DNA from: Larix sibirica
Taxonomy: Eukaryota > Streptophyta > Pinopsida > Pinales > Pinaceae
Direction: 5' to 3'
Assembly: GCA_004151065.3 (NCBI GenBank)
Contig: NWUY0300013927.1
Location: 37,735-61,418, forward strand
Length of the DNA: 23,684 nt
Shown here: piece after piece, positions 10,271 through 21,180 of the stretch
Layout of the letters: each line of letters opens with the position of its first letter
How positions within the stretch are numbered: the stretch's first letter is position 1
Notes under the pieces: model-generated
Databases searched by the model: none
What the model saw: only the letters and a program-made list of their open reading frames with translations
Told to the model about the DNA's origin: nothing
Position numbers and translations under genes: made by a program

Positions 10271-12242
10271 AAAGCCACTAAACAAAAAAGAGAGGAAACA
10301 CCACAATAGGTTAGGCCAGCACTTGCCACTTAAAGGGGCTTCCAAAATTTGCAACATCAAGTGCTGAAATCCCCCACCTTGCGTCCACTTTAAAATCTGT
10401 CAGCTCTTAACCTGCCTACTACTCATATCTTCTTGTCTAACCAGGAGCAGAACAAAGGCTTTGGATCCCATGTTGTTGGATTGAGGGCTTAGATTCAACT
10501 TTTATAATATTGGTGCCAGGGCTGAAAATTACTGAGGTAAGATGTTTAGCTGGTAAAGGTTAGTGACAAATTGAACTAATTCTGTTATGAAACCAACTCA
10601 GCACCCAAACTGCCCAACTTCCATTAACTCCTTGGAAATTCAGATTTGTTAAATGCAGGATGGTTTTCATGTATTTAACTTCATGTGCTCCAATATGAGG
10701 GTGTGTGACAGTAATTTATTCCATGTAACAGGAATCACGAGTAGTATTGCCAAATTGTAATTCTAATTCGGATCAGCATCAAAACAATCTTTTCCAGCTC
10801 GGGGCAAGTCAAACTCAGGATGACCAAGTTGTACTCGCGATTTAACAGAAGTATAACTCAGATTGACCAAGTTTGAATCTGTTTGAAACTTTGACCATCA
10901 AACTCGCCAAGGTCTCTATATAACCCCAAAATAGCACCATTTTACTATGTTTTTAATTTTTACTTGCCGAGTTTTTCCCTATCCAAGTCAAACTCTTGAC
11001 TTTTCTGCCTCACCAAGGTTTTTGCTGAGCCGAATATGGTAATTCTCAATTTAATGTTTTAGATTTCTGTTGGAATAATTGTCTGTTGGTATTATAGTGT
11101 ACTTTCTGAGTATTGTTGTAAATTTGGGCTGTAGTGACTTCCAACAGCCAATCATAAAAAAAAATAAACAGCCAGTCACAAGTAGGCAGATTTTCATAAG
11201 ATTTAGATAAGTTGCAGATAGATTTAACAGGTAAATTCATGTATTCTTCCAACTCTTGAGTGTCAGTCTGAATTTAATCAGAAGACAATGCAATTGCATG
11301 TCACCAACCAACCAAGCTACCGACCACAAGTTCCCAGGAGTTGAGTTTTTGCCTATCTTTGCAACCATGATGTGACAAAAACTATTTCATCCTGTAGACC
11401 ATGAACATAACTCGCCTCAGTATATAACTTCAGCAAATTCCATATCAACTTTGATGCCAAAACGTAATATCCCTTGCTAGGAAATAGGTAGTTGTTTAAC
11501 TAACTGGTTATGTCTTTGGCACAGAATAGTGTTAAATACTTCAATACCCAAGGGTCTAATAACACTCTATGGTCCTCAACTGATGATTCTGATTATTACT
11601 TAACTGCTAATACAAACTGGGTTGGCACATGTCATTGCACACTTGTGAGACACTGTTTTCTCAGTACTGTAAATGGCCCAGATCTGGTTAAGGATGGTTT
11701 GTTTTGGACCATATAGGGCCACTCATGAACATCAACTTGTCACTATTATGATCACAAAGCCATTCCTACTTATGAATAACTGCCTGTAGATACATAGCAG
11801 TCACGACAGCAGTATATATTTTCTTAAACTAAAAGGAAAATCAGATTTACATCAGATCTCAAACCTGGAAGTGCTGATTATTATGATCATTAATTTGGTG
11901 TCGAACTGAGCTCGTCCTGCACCTTAAATGGCTGTCTTAAATGTGGATACAACTCAGACCAATGAAAGAAACGCCCAGCAGTAAGAAAATGTGAAGAATG
12001 CATCCACCTATGCCAACTGGAACTCTCCACCCTTCAAGAATTGACTCAGGTGTGTGTAGAAACAAATGATCAGCAGATAGTAGCCAGCAGTGGAATCGAC
12101 CTCTTTTACAGCAGAATATGACAGAGGTAATGGCTGAGGTCCACCGTATCTTTGTGCTCTGCCACACTTGCTCAGTAAAATGGCAGCACCCTCTTTAGAT
12201 AACCAGGATAGATCCATCATAAAACCGGATCTATTAAGCACC
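10271..12242. other. Non-coding DNA, no gene recognised
   Basis: About 2 kb with no coding region I can support. At 10790-11010 there is a cluster of short CAAGTCAAACTC, ACCAAGTT and GCCGAGTTT-like motifs that looks like a decayed simple repeat. Two overlapping minus-strand open frames (12241-12008 and 12167-11937) are discussed among the findings; neither shows a known domain. Confidence 0.4.
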
Positions 12243-12322
12243 GAGAGGGATCCAATTTCTTGAGGTGTAAATTTTTTTATCTTAAATTTTGTTTACACCT
12301 CAATAAATTTGATCCCCCTCTC
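12243..12322. repeat. Snap-back inverted repeat (MITE-like or hairpin), about 30-bp arms
   Basis: The left arm, 12243-12271, runs GAGAGGGATCCAATTT then CTTGAGGTGTAAA. The right arm, 12292-12322, is its reverse complement with a 2-bp insertion and about two mismatches (TTTACACCTCAATAAATTT then GATCCCCCTCTC). The loop is 20 nt and AT-rich. It could be a small foldback transposon or a hairpin transcript. Confidence 0.8.
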
Positions 12323-12530
12323 TTTCTTGATAGATAGGGGTTTAAGTTTTAATTTTTTATTTTATGAGCCGACATGAATTTTTTTAATTACTTTAATTTT
12401 ATATTTTACAAGCCAACATAAATATTTTTTATTATTTTTTATTTTTGGTAACATTACATTACATTATGTTATGTTTATCTAATGTTATGTTACCTTAACA
12501 TTACCTTACATTATGTTATGTTACCTTGCG
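12323..12530. repeat. AT-rich low-complexity sequence with ACATTA/TAATGT repeats
   Basis: Two copies of a (G/C)AGCC(G/A)ACAT(G/A)AAT block lie at about 12368 and 12411. From 12450 to 12530 follows a run of ACATTACATTATGTTATGTT-like units, many of them self-complementary. Nothing is coding here. Confidence 0.7.
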
Positions 12531-12807
12531 TGACAACATCTCCCCCAAACTGAGTTGTAGAACACCTTGCACCTCACGATACAATCATGCAAAATAAGAA
12601 AGAAGTCCCTGAACAACCAAAGAGTCATTTTACTCTATCCACTTATCAATTTCGGACTCAAGGTATTGTATATTTGGAAGAATTCTAAAGCTGGACAAAT
12701 TTCAACATGGTTGAATTTTACATTCCCATTCCTATGAGGGCATATCCTGTGATGATGGCATTTACTACAGTTGTATAGTCAATCTCTTACAATCTTTCCC
12801 CTACCTG

Positions 12808-12960
12808 ATTGTAAAGGACCTCACTACTTTGTACAATTACTACAAACATTTACTATATATTGTAAAGGACCTCACTACTTTGTACAATTACTGCAAACAT
12901 TTACTATATATTAATTACTACAAACATTTACTATATATTAATTACTACAAGCGTTTACTA
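12808..12960. repeat. Nested tandem repeat, 51-bp and 27-bp units
   Basis: Copies 12808-12858 and 12859-12909 start ATTGTAAAGGACCTCACTAC and end CATTTACTATAT, with one mismatch. They are followed by two shortened copies (12910-12936 and 12937-12960) that hold only ATTACTACAAACATTTACTA. This is stepwise slippage or unequal exchange of the 3' half of the unit. Confidence 0.9.
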
Positions 12961-12986
12961 CAGTAGTATTGTCCTATGTTATAGTG

Positions 12987-13330
12987 CTATGTTAGGAGTT
13001 AATTCCACAACAAAAATTACTCTATTTTTCTGAAACCCGGCACATACCTATAACGGCATAAGTATAACGTATGATATAGGATTTTCGTTCCATAATTACA
13101 ATACTCTGAAGTGAGTTTCAAGCTATAGTCAAAAGCAACGCATCAGCAATGCCTCTTAGTCCTCCTATGTTAGGAGTTAATTCCACAATAAAAATTACTC
13201 TATTCTACTGAAACCCGGCACATACCTATTACGGCATAACCTATGGTGATGACTTTTCATTACATAATTACAATACTCTGAAGTGACTTTCAACCTATAG
13301 TCAAAAGCAACGCATCAGCAATGCCTCTTA
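12987..13330. repeat. Two-copy tandem duplication, offset 178 bp
   Basis: Copy 1 is 12987-13158 and copy 2 is 13165-13330. Both start CTATGTTAGGAGTTAATTCC, share GAAACCCGGCACATACCTAT and ATAATTACAATACTCTGAAG, and end GCATCAGCAATGCCTCTTA. Several substitutions and small indels have accumulated, so it is older than the 71-bp and 83-bp duplications. Confidence 0.9.
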
Positions 13331-13673
13331 TCTGCTATTACAAGTGTGTAACCAAAAAAGGACCAATTTGAAACAAGGAATAAACTTGCCTTCTCCTTCA
13401 GTACACAACTGCAGTGCTTCAATGCGGATAATTTACAACTTCGAGAATAACATTTCATGAATTACGAGGCACAAACAAAGAAACAATTAAAGAAAAACAC
13501 GGTTCTTTGAAAAATGCGGTTATGCTCGCAGGGTCCTCCATTCTAAAATTAATGGTCCGAGGAAAATAAGGGCCAGCCAAACCTAGAAATACTCATGACA
13601 TTCTACCCACAAAACCGTATACTTCAGACAAGCCTAACCCAAAAACTTCAGGCAGTCCTAATCAACAAATTAT
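13331..13673. other. Non-coding stretch
   Basis: AT-rich, no gene recognised. Just before the next duplication, AGACAAGCCTAACCCAAAAA is echoed by AGGCAGTCCTAAT (13627-13665), a weak local repeat. Confidence 0.4.
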
Positions 13674-13815
13674 AAAATATGCCAAGCAGGCAAAATAAAA
13701 TACAGCTCATAAAAGAGGCAAACACGTTTATTTTATGATTGGGCAAAATATGTCAAGCAGGCAAAATAAAATACAGCTCATAAAAGAGGCAAACACGGTT
13801 ATTTTATGATTGGGC
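13674..13815. repeat. Near-perfect two-copy tandem duplication, unit 71 bp
   Basis: Copies 13674-13744 and 13745-13815 start AAAATATG(C/T)CAAGCAGGC and end TTTATGATTGGGC. There are two mismatches in 71 bp. Confidence 0.93.
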
Positions 13816-14189
13816 TGTGCCCGTCTATTGCTGTTATATATCTGTGTATTATTGTTGGTGTTTTGGCTCAATCCAGCCTATAAATTTTACTTTTAGTTAG
13901 CTTTTGCTCATGCTTGTGGAGGCTACGTTGTTATATTTTTCTTAAAGCCCTGTACATTGTTGATAATTAATATATCGAAGGAAGCTTCAAATGCTGCAAT
14001 TTTACTTTTTTCAACTTGCAGAACCGTTAAAGTTAAAGATGCTAAAAAGCCCTTGAAAAATTCTTACCGAGATTTAAAAAAAAAAAAAACATGAAAAAAT
14101 ATATAGCATACTGCCAGTTAAGAGCCAAAATAGTTATGCATATTACAGTATATCTAAAAATATACTTACACATCCTACATATACATAGA

Positions 14190-14614
14190 TTCAAACAAGC
14201 CTAAACCACTAAACCTTATACGTAAAGAAGAACAAAATGACAACCGTTATAACAACAAGCTAAAATAAAATTACTCATAAAAGAAGTGAAATCAAAAATC
14301 AACTGTCGAATGCTGCAAATTTACTAATTTTACAATGCCTCTAAAAATAAAAGCCATCTAACCAGCCCTTTTCCTCATTCCAGGATTTCAACAAAGAAAC
14401 ATAGAAAAAGAAAATATATATCACACTGCAAGCTAAGAGCTGAGAAGATAAGTAGGTAAATTACTTGTCAGTATGATCAAAACCTATTACACTAAAACCA
14501 ACACATGCACGCAGAGGGAGGTAGAGTGCAGACTGATCAGATATAGAGGTAATAACAAACAATGCCATCATTCTGGCAATCAAACCAATAGGAAATACTA
14601 CTCATCATTTCACT
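14190..14614. repeat. Dispersed repeat family, copy A
   Basis: Two modules mark this family: AACAAGCTAAAATAAAA at 14254, and 14534-14614 with GATCAGATA, AATGCCATCATTCTGGCAAT and CAAACCAATA(G)GGAAATACT then CTCATCATTTCACT. Copies B (14690-15034) and C (17640-17984) have the same modules in the same order at similar spacing. Confidence 0.8.
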
Positions 14615-14689
14615 TCATACACAACCACATAAAACCCATCGGGTAACAAGAAAAACAGCGGAATTAATCACATATAAAATAACCAAAAC

Positions 14690-15034
14690 ACCGATTGCAC
14701 TTCAAACAAGCCCGAAATGAAAAAACATCACAATAACAAGCTAAAACAAAATAATGAACTCATAAAAATGGTAGAAAATATAATATCAAATACTATATAA
14801 AATGTAAAACAAACCAAAGCATATAAAATATTAAAACATATAAATGGTAAAATATAGTATGAAGTGGTGTAATTTTAATTTTTACTTATTTGCACCACCT
14901 TTAAAATTAAAGGTTGGTGTGTTTACCATACTCCCGAACTACTACACGTGCTGAGTGATCAGATAGAGCTAATAACATAGAATGCCATCATTCTAGCAAT
15001 CAAACCAATAGGGAATACTACTCATCATTTCACT
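14690..15034. repeat. Dispersed repeat family, copy B
   Basis: ATAACAAGCTAAAACAAAA at 14733 and the second module at 14956-15034, about 90 percent alike to copy C by eye. A small foldback, CACCACCTTTAA against TTAAAGGTTGGTG (14893-14919), lies between the modules. Confidence 0.8.
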
Positions 15035-15222
15035 CAACTCCGCCATAAATACCATATCATCAATAACAGTCAAAATAAAGAGCAGAAGAATCATCGCAGA
15101 CAAAACAAACCAACATAGATGCGTGAGAAAGCAAGGATGATGACATCTAACCAACAGCCTTATGGCAAAGAAAATGCCACATAAAAGCCTTTGCATTGCG
15201 TACAACTCATTGAAGAACCACT

Positions 15223-15566
15223 AATCAAATCACTTTGAATGCATATAAGTAGAGTATTTGGAGAGCCCAATGGATTAATCGGGCCAGTTGTGGCCAATAT
15301 TGCTGGGTTCTGTGCCAGCAGGTACTCGGTTCAAATCGCAAAGAGCCACTATCAAATCACTTTGAATGCATTTAAGAAAAGTAATTGGCAACCAGTTGTA
15401 TCCAATATTGCTGGGTTCTGTGGCAGCAGGTAAAAATCCCGAAGAGCCACTAATCAAATCACTTTGAATGCATATAAGTAGAGTATTTGGCAACCAGTTG
15501 TGGCTAATATTGCTGGGTTCTGCAGCAGCAGTTGTTTGGTTCAAATCTTCCTGGGTTAGCCGCACT
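15223..15566. repeat. Three-copy tandem repeat with ATTGCTGGGTTCTG core
   Basis: Copies at 15223-15350, 15351-15451 and 15452-15566 each start ATCAAATCACTTTGAATGCA and carry CCAGTTGT, AATATTGCTGGGTTCTG and CAGCAG. Copies 1 and 3 end with GGTTCAAATC, which fits the tRNA B-box consensus GWTCRANNC (15329-15337, 15539-15547). On the minus strand one frame stays open across all three copies and repeats EPSNI(S/G)(H/Y)NW. See the findings. Confidence 0.9.
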
Positions 15567-15628
15567 AATCTACACTGATAGGTTTACCATGGATGCCATC
15601 ATCAAAGCTGAATTTGAAAAATCAATCA

Positions 15629-15810
15629 GGTGAATATGAAAAAGGAGTTGGAAAAATATGAAGATTAACTTACAAGACTGAACTCACTCAGGTGAATATA
15701 AAAAAGGGGTTGGAAAAAGATGAAGAGAAGATACGAGACTGAACTCACTCGGATGAACATGAAAAAGGAAGAGAAAAAGATGAAGACAATCTACAAGACA
15801 GAACTAATTC
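15629..15810. repeat. Three-copy tandem repeat, unit about 60 bp
   Basis: Copies 15629-15690, 15691-15750 and 15751-15810 share ATGAA, AAAAAGG, GGAAAAAGATGAAGA and ACAAGACTGAACTCACTC blocks. All are purine-rich on the + strand with stops in every frame. No coding function is supported. Confidence 0.85.
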
Positions 15811-16482
15811 GGGAATATGAGAGGTGTATATGAGAAAAAACGGTAAGACTGGTCTTTGTTCATTTGAGGTCAAGAAAAAGTGAGTAAGATTACACAGAAG
15901 CATGCCATATGAGTAAAACTTACAATTTGAACTGCAGAGAGAAATCCAACAACAAGTACTTAGCTAGAATAAAACAGTATCCAAGTAGCTTTCCCTATCT
16001 GCCTAAGCATTCAAGCAGTAAGAGTCAAGACAATAAATCCTAAATGGAGATAGATCAAGAGGGCATGGAACAGCTTCATTTTGGACTACAAGATCTCTCC
16101 CAAGGAATCAAACAATGGGTGCTTCTCTTAAAGCAAACAGATTCAATGTATTTTTTTTTATGTGCCTAAATATTGGGGTAATGAGAAAAAACCCATGGAG
16201 CTAGAAATAGGGCCGTGAAACAGCTTCTTCTAGAACTGCATAACCTCTCCGGTTAAAGGGGAACACACATCAAATCTTGATAATGAATCTAAGATCTCAA
16301 TGTGTGATAATATCTAAATAGGGAATAATATCTACGATAAATGGCATAATAGGCCAAACAAGAGAAAATAAATCGTTACTTTATTTTTCAGTTCTTCGTT
16401 ACATTGATCATGTGGCACATGATGAGCGAACTCAATCCCTGGAAGGTGAAAACAAACCCTGACCTGGATGAAAAGCTTCATC
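15811..16482. other. Non-coding stretch
   Basis: AT-rich, no gene recognised. A weak internal duplication (CATGGAACAGCTTC at 16065 and CGTGAAACAGCTTC at 16214, with loosely similar following sequence) is all I see. Confidence 0.35.
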
Positions 16483-16764
16483 TTATTTTATGACACAGCA
16501 AAAAGCCCCGCAAACAAAATGTAAGGAACAACAATACTTTGGAAAAAAATGAAATGGAAGATTGGTATGAATGGCATATAGGGCAGACCCTCGCGGCAAA
16601 GCAAATACTATGCAGAGGAACGGACATAGAAACCCAACTGAATGTGTGCCCATCACACCAACACCACAAGGTGAAGGTGTGCCACGTCTAACAACCTCTC
16701 TCGTGGAATACCACGCCACTCCATTCCTTAAGGAGGAAAGCGCTCGGCCCAGGGCAGCCACCAT
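16483..16764 (-). other. Uncharacterised minus-strand open frame with mitochondrial-presequence-like N-terminus
   Basis: The 93-codon frame starts at an ATG with G at -3 and +4. It begins MVAALGRALSSLRNGVAWYS then TREVVRRG: small residues, Arg, no early acids, and Arg followed by WYST, which resembles a plant mitochondrial presequence. The rest is Cys-rich and hydrophobic and may be read-through of an intron. The local G and C content is above that of its flanks. I do not recognise a protein. It could be a first exon, a transposon fragment or chance. The + strand is also open here (16571-16792), which lowers confidence. Confidence 0.2.
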
Positions 16765-17447
16765 TACACAGATTAGAAAATGGCAAAGCTAAGACACCAT
16801 CTGTGAAAATAAAATGCTTTAAATATGAAAATGTCTCTGTTAGCAACTGCTGAAACAACAGATCCAAATTCATAACAACTGAGATACAAATTAAAACTAG
16901 CAAACTCATAGAACTGTGCCATGCGCATTAAACTGTTCTCCAGCTAACATATAGAAATCTAGGGTTTAATGTAAAGGCTCCAATTTATAGATTAGATTAG
17001 TCCAAACATTACATGCATATTTTTAATGATCTTGTAAGTGGGAAGCCTCTTTCTTCGTCTTTTTACAAAGGCTTGGATTTTAAAAATAGCATTTACAAAA
17101 GGTCTAATAAAACGTATTGAAAAAGGGTCAGCGATACCATGTTAATCATGCCTAGACTCTGTTATATCTGACATTGCAATATACATCCAAATGCAACAAA
17201 AGTTGAGAGAGACCAACCTGTATTCTGTAGTCCACAGAACTTCAGAGCTTCAGTGATGATAAATTGTTGCCCTAACGCCTAGGGCATCGCGCGAATGTTA
17301 AGGAGCCACTCAGAAATAATTGAAGAATAACCGCAATTCTTCTAAAATTGTGGTTATTGGTCGCAGTTGAATTTGCTCCCTGAAATTTACGGAAGTTGAA
17401 TCAAGTAAATCACACTTAATACCTACAAATCCTTAATCCTTAACTCC
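16765..17447. other. Non-coding stretch
   Basis: No gene or clear repeat seen. Confidence 0.35.
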
Positions 17448-17984
17448 ATACGCTTCAAACTAGCATAAACTGAAATAGTTATGATAACAAGCTAAAATAA
17501 ATAAGCACACTAATTAATGCAGAAGCAAAAATCAAGATTCAAATACTGCAATTTCACTTATTTGATAAACAACCCTAGTGAAGTTTTCATATTTCACAGA
17601 TGCAACACAGGAAAACTTCAAATAAACCTATACCAGAAATCCTTACACTTCAAAACCCCAAAACGAAAATCGTGACGATAACAAGCTAAAATCAACTCAT
17701 AAACATGGCAAACCGGAATTCAACATCAAATACTGCAATTTAATTATACGATAAACAACCCTCATGAAATTTCATGTTCCAAGGATTCGACAATGGAAAA
17801 GAAGGAAAAGAAGTACACCATACAAACTACGACTTCTCTAAAGGACTAATCACAACCCATTGTACTAAACCCGCAAGTACACAGAGAAGGAGGTGGTTTG
17901 CAGAGTGATCAGATAGAGCTAATAACAAAGAATGCCATCATTCCGGCAATCAAACCAATAGGGAATACTACTCATCAATTCACT
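17448..17984. repeat. Dispersed repeat family, partial copy D and copy C
   Basis: Partial copy D (17448-17560) has GATAACAAGCTAAAATAAA at 17483 and TCAAATACTGCAATTT. Copy C (about 17640-17984) repeats GATAACAAGCTAAAAT at 17678 and TCAAATACTGCAATTT, then has the second module at 17906-17984 with AATGCCATCATTCCGGCAAT. D and C therefore sit in tandem. Confidence 0.8.
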
Positions 17985-18328
17985 CCACGAACCTACCATA
18001 AATGCACACAAAACATATCGAAAACGAAAAAAGGAAAATAACAGAATATCCTCCACACACAATTAAACTAGAACTTGTATATTTTAATGAAATGCCTGCA
18101 AATGAAGAAGGAATGGTGGCATCAGGTCTCCAAGGTGTGGCATCACAGTTATCAGCCGCAAATTACCCATTATAACGATTTTCATCACCTGCCCTCATTC
18201 GTCACCACAAAACCTGCAGAGAGACTCCTCCACTTAAACTGCATATCGAAATGTTATGCACATAAACAGAAAACATAAAGACGGTTAGACCGGAGACTCT
18301 TGACAATGAACCTACAGTGCACGAGATC

Positions 18329-18357
18329 CTCTTCGGCAGAGGTAAATGGCCGAAGAG
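18329..18357. other. Short perfect hairpin
   Basis: CTCTTCGGC (18329-18337) pairs with GCCGAAGAG (18349-18357) around an 11-nt loop. Minus-strand sequence upstream of it has telobox-like AACCCTAG (two copies) and a CATATATA element. This would suit the 5' leader of a minus-strand transcript, but no coding exon is identified. Confidence 0.4.
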
Positions 18358-18603
18358 CAACAGAACATTGCCTTTTAATGTATATATGCAGTGAATTTCT
18401 AGGGTTCGTTGAACTTGGATTTGGGATTTTATGAGAGCTAGGTTTTTTTCATACAGAAAAAAGACAACTTTATATCTAGGGTTCTGAAATGAATGTGCAT
18501 TCAACCCCTAGTTTTATGTTTTTTTAAACTCACTCAAATCAATTCCTTATTTTATATTTTTTCTAAACTCATCTAGCAAAAATGTAGCTTGGGTGCTGGG
18601 GAA

Positions 18604-18718
18604 GAATGATTGTTAACCTCACGGACCACGTTCAATTCTTGTAAGTGACATGATGCTCTTGTTGAGCCCCTATGTATTGACTATGTAATGATTAAGTGGA
18701 TTATGTAATTCTAGCCAT
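18604..18718. repeat. Mosaic dispersed repeat, copy 1
   Basis: Contains TTGTTAACCTCACGGACCAC, TTCAATTCTTGTAAGTGACA, GCTCTTGTTGAGCCCCTATG and GATTAAGTGGATTATGTAAT, ending TTCTAGCCAT. It shares its whole length with copy 3 and its second half with copy 2. Confidence 0.85.
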
Positions 18719-19895
18719 GCATTTTGTCCATTGGATGTAGCTTGGGTGGNGTTTTGGACAGATTTTAAACATTCTCGGGATCTTTGATATAAGCTTCAAT
18801 TTTGGGCCTTTGAAACTAAGTTATTTTATGGATGACATATCTTGACTTATGGATACATGATGAAATGTTTTCATTGTTATATTTTGGATGTCATCATGTG
18901 AAAGTTATGTTTATTAATCACGCTTTGTATGTTTGGATTAACAAAGTGATAAAGGAACATAAAAGTTTGTAAGGGGTCCCACCTATTATTACTATTACTA
19001 TTATTCTATTATCATATTATAACTATCTTGCCTACATATCTTAACTACTTCCTAACTAAAGGTAGTTCCTAACTTCCTAAACTTCTTTTCTCAAAGAATA
19101 AAAGTGAGGCACAAGGAGTTTTCAAGTCGAAGAGTTAGAGAGGAAAATATTTTTGATAAAAGGTAGCTCTTGACCATTTCTGAGATACTTTCTATTTTCA
19201 TTCATTTCAGAGTTCATTAGAGGTTGAAGATTTTCTTGTTGACAATAGAAGAGTTCTGAAGGTGGCACAAGAGGATCCCATGAAAGTGTTGTTGATCATG
19301 CAAAAAGGTGGTTGTGTGTTCTGATAATCTGTTCACTTTTGTTAGGAATTGGATTAAATTTCATTACTAATAAGAATTGATTTTGTAGAATCAAACCGTG
19401 GCATCTCCAAAGTTCTAATCTGGTCCAACATCAGTTTGTTGATTCTTTTTTGCAATCAGAAATTCATGTATGAAGATGAATACCATCTTGAATTTCTAAG
19501 TTCTTTTTTGGTCCTTACTTTTGCAGAAGTTTGGAAAGAGGATCCTCAGAATGTAACTCGGTGAGATCATTAATAAAATTTGCTGATTTTATCTCATTTT
19601 TGAGTACTTTGCTATATCTAATATTTATTGTCTTTTATTTCCTGCTATTTTCCCCTCTATTTGATATAATATTTTACCAGCACTCTTGTAAATTTTATTT
19701 CATTATAATTTCACTTTTTATTTAAAGAAAACTAAGCAACAAATTCAAACAATAAATGCTTGTAGACTGATAGATGTTGATGTAATTAGGCTTTAAATCA
19801 GGGTAACATTCTCAACTATCTTACATTAGCCCAGTAAGATTTGAAATTGTTGGTCTTAGGATTTTTCATACACTCCCCACCTAGGTTCATATGTT
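18719..19895. other. Non-coding stretch between mosaic repeat copies
   Basis: About 1.2 kb with an ATT-rich microsatellite-like stretch (18984-19020) and AATAAAAGTGAGGCACAAGG at about 19098. Its feel is that of an LTR or transposon interior, but no primer-binding site, polypurine tract or domain could be confirmed. The base at 18750 is N. Confidence 0.35.
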
Positions 19896-20160
19896 GTGAC
19901 ATGATGCTCTTGTTGAGCCCCTATGTATTGACTACGTAATGATTAAGTGGATTATGTAATTCTAGCCATACCCTGATTTTCCAGAATAGCAAGTGTTGTT
20001 ATTTTCAAGAATGCTTGTTAACCTCACGGACCACCTTCAATTCTTGTAAATGACATGAAGCTCTTGTTAAGCGCCTATGTATTGACTATGTAATGATTGA
20101 GTGGATTATGTAATTCTAGCCATACCCTGATTTTCCAGAATAGCAAGTGTTGTTATTTTC
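19896..20160. repeat. Mosaic dispersed repeat, copies 2 and 3 in tandem
   Basis: Copy 2 (19896-20006) has only the GTGACATGATGCTCTTGTTG half plus a tail CCCTGATTTTCCAGAATAGC. Copy 3 (20010-20160) has the TTAACCTCACGGACCAC half, the TGACATGAAGCTCTTGTTAA half and the same tail. Confidence 0.85.
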
Positions 20161-21180
20161 TCCAAAATAGCAGGTGTTGGCACTTCTCCCAGTGGATGTA
20201 GCCCTTGATAACAACGGTGAACCATCAATTCTCTACAAGGGACTCAACTTTGTTAATGGGACAGTGGAAAGACTGGGAATGTTTAAAATGCTTTGACTTC
20301 ATTGCTAAGCTGAAATTTGTCTCAATCTTGAGAGCATAAAAATAACTCAATTTGAAGAGATGATGAGGAACTCTATGTATGTCTTGATGTATTTATGTAA
20401 GTTTGTATGATATTTGAGGATAAGCATTGTTTAGAATCTTTGATAAGCAATGTTGCACATAGGGTATGGAAAGCATATGTTTCAATTTTGTCGGTATTAT
20501 AATGTAAAGTTTTCCATCTCATGCATTGGTCTCATGGTTTTGAATAAGGTAATACTTTTTATTGAGAAAATTGACAAAATATTTCTAAGTGGGTTTTGTC
20601 TCTTGTCTTTCATAATCATCTCTTATATATTGTGTACAATAAGTATTTATCCAATGTTTGAAATGAGGAAGGTACTTCAAGAATGTGAAGGTAATATTTT
20701 CATTGTTAGAAAAGTTGTAAATAGAGAAATAACTCTCTGGTTGATGTAACCATCTCTCCAAAGCTTGTGTGTTTACCTTTGCCTTCAAATAGAAGAATAT
20801 CAAAATTAATTTGTACCTTAAAGGGTGTTGTTAGTTTGAAATCATTACTTGTTGAAGGAGCCTCCATCCTGGTTAGGAATGTTAAAGGATATGAGTGAAA
20901 TGATCCATCATCATGTTTCCTTATCACTCAAGCTTCCTAACAATCTAATGGGGTCTCGTGCTTTGTCATCTTTCATTCCAGCTTCCATGTGAGGCTACTT
21001 GAGTCAACAAGGAAGATATTTGTTGGTTTTAGTTACTTAAAGGCCCAACCTCTTGTACCTTGACCTTGTGGGGATATGCATGGAAAAACAATAGTGTATA
21101 TTGCCCAAATACTACTAATTTGGATTATGTTGAGAAAGAAATGAAGGATAGCATTGACATTGAAAAGAAACGTGGAGATA
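20161..21180. other. Non-coding stretch
   Basis: AT-rich. Short open frames on both strands at 20450-20927 overlap each other and show no recognisable domain. Nothing is assigned. Confidence 0.35.

Noticed and set aside
18719-19895. Possible LTR retrotransposon or LTR between the mosaic repeat copies
   Set aside because: I could not find a paired LTR with TG...CA ends, a tRNA primer-binding site, a polypurine tract or any pol domain. The flanking 74-bp repeats are explained as part of a dispersed repeat.
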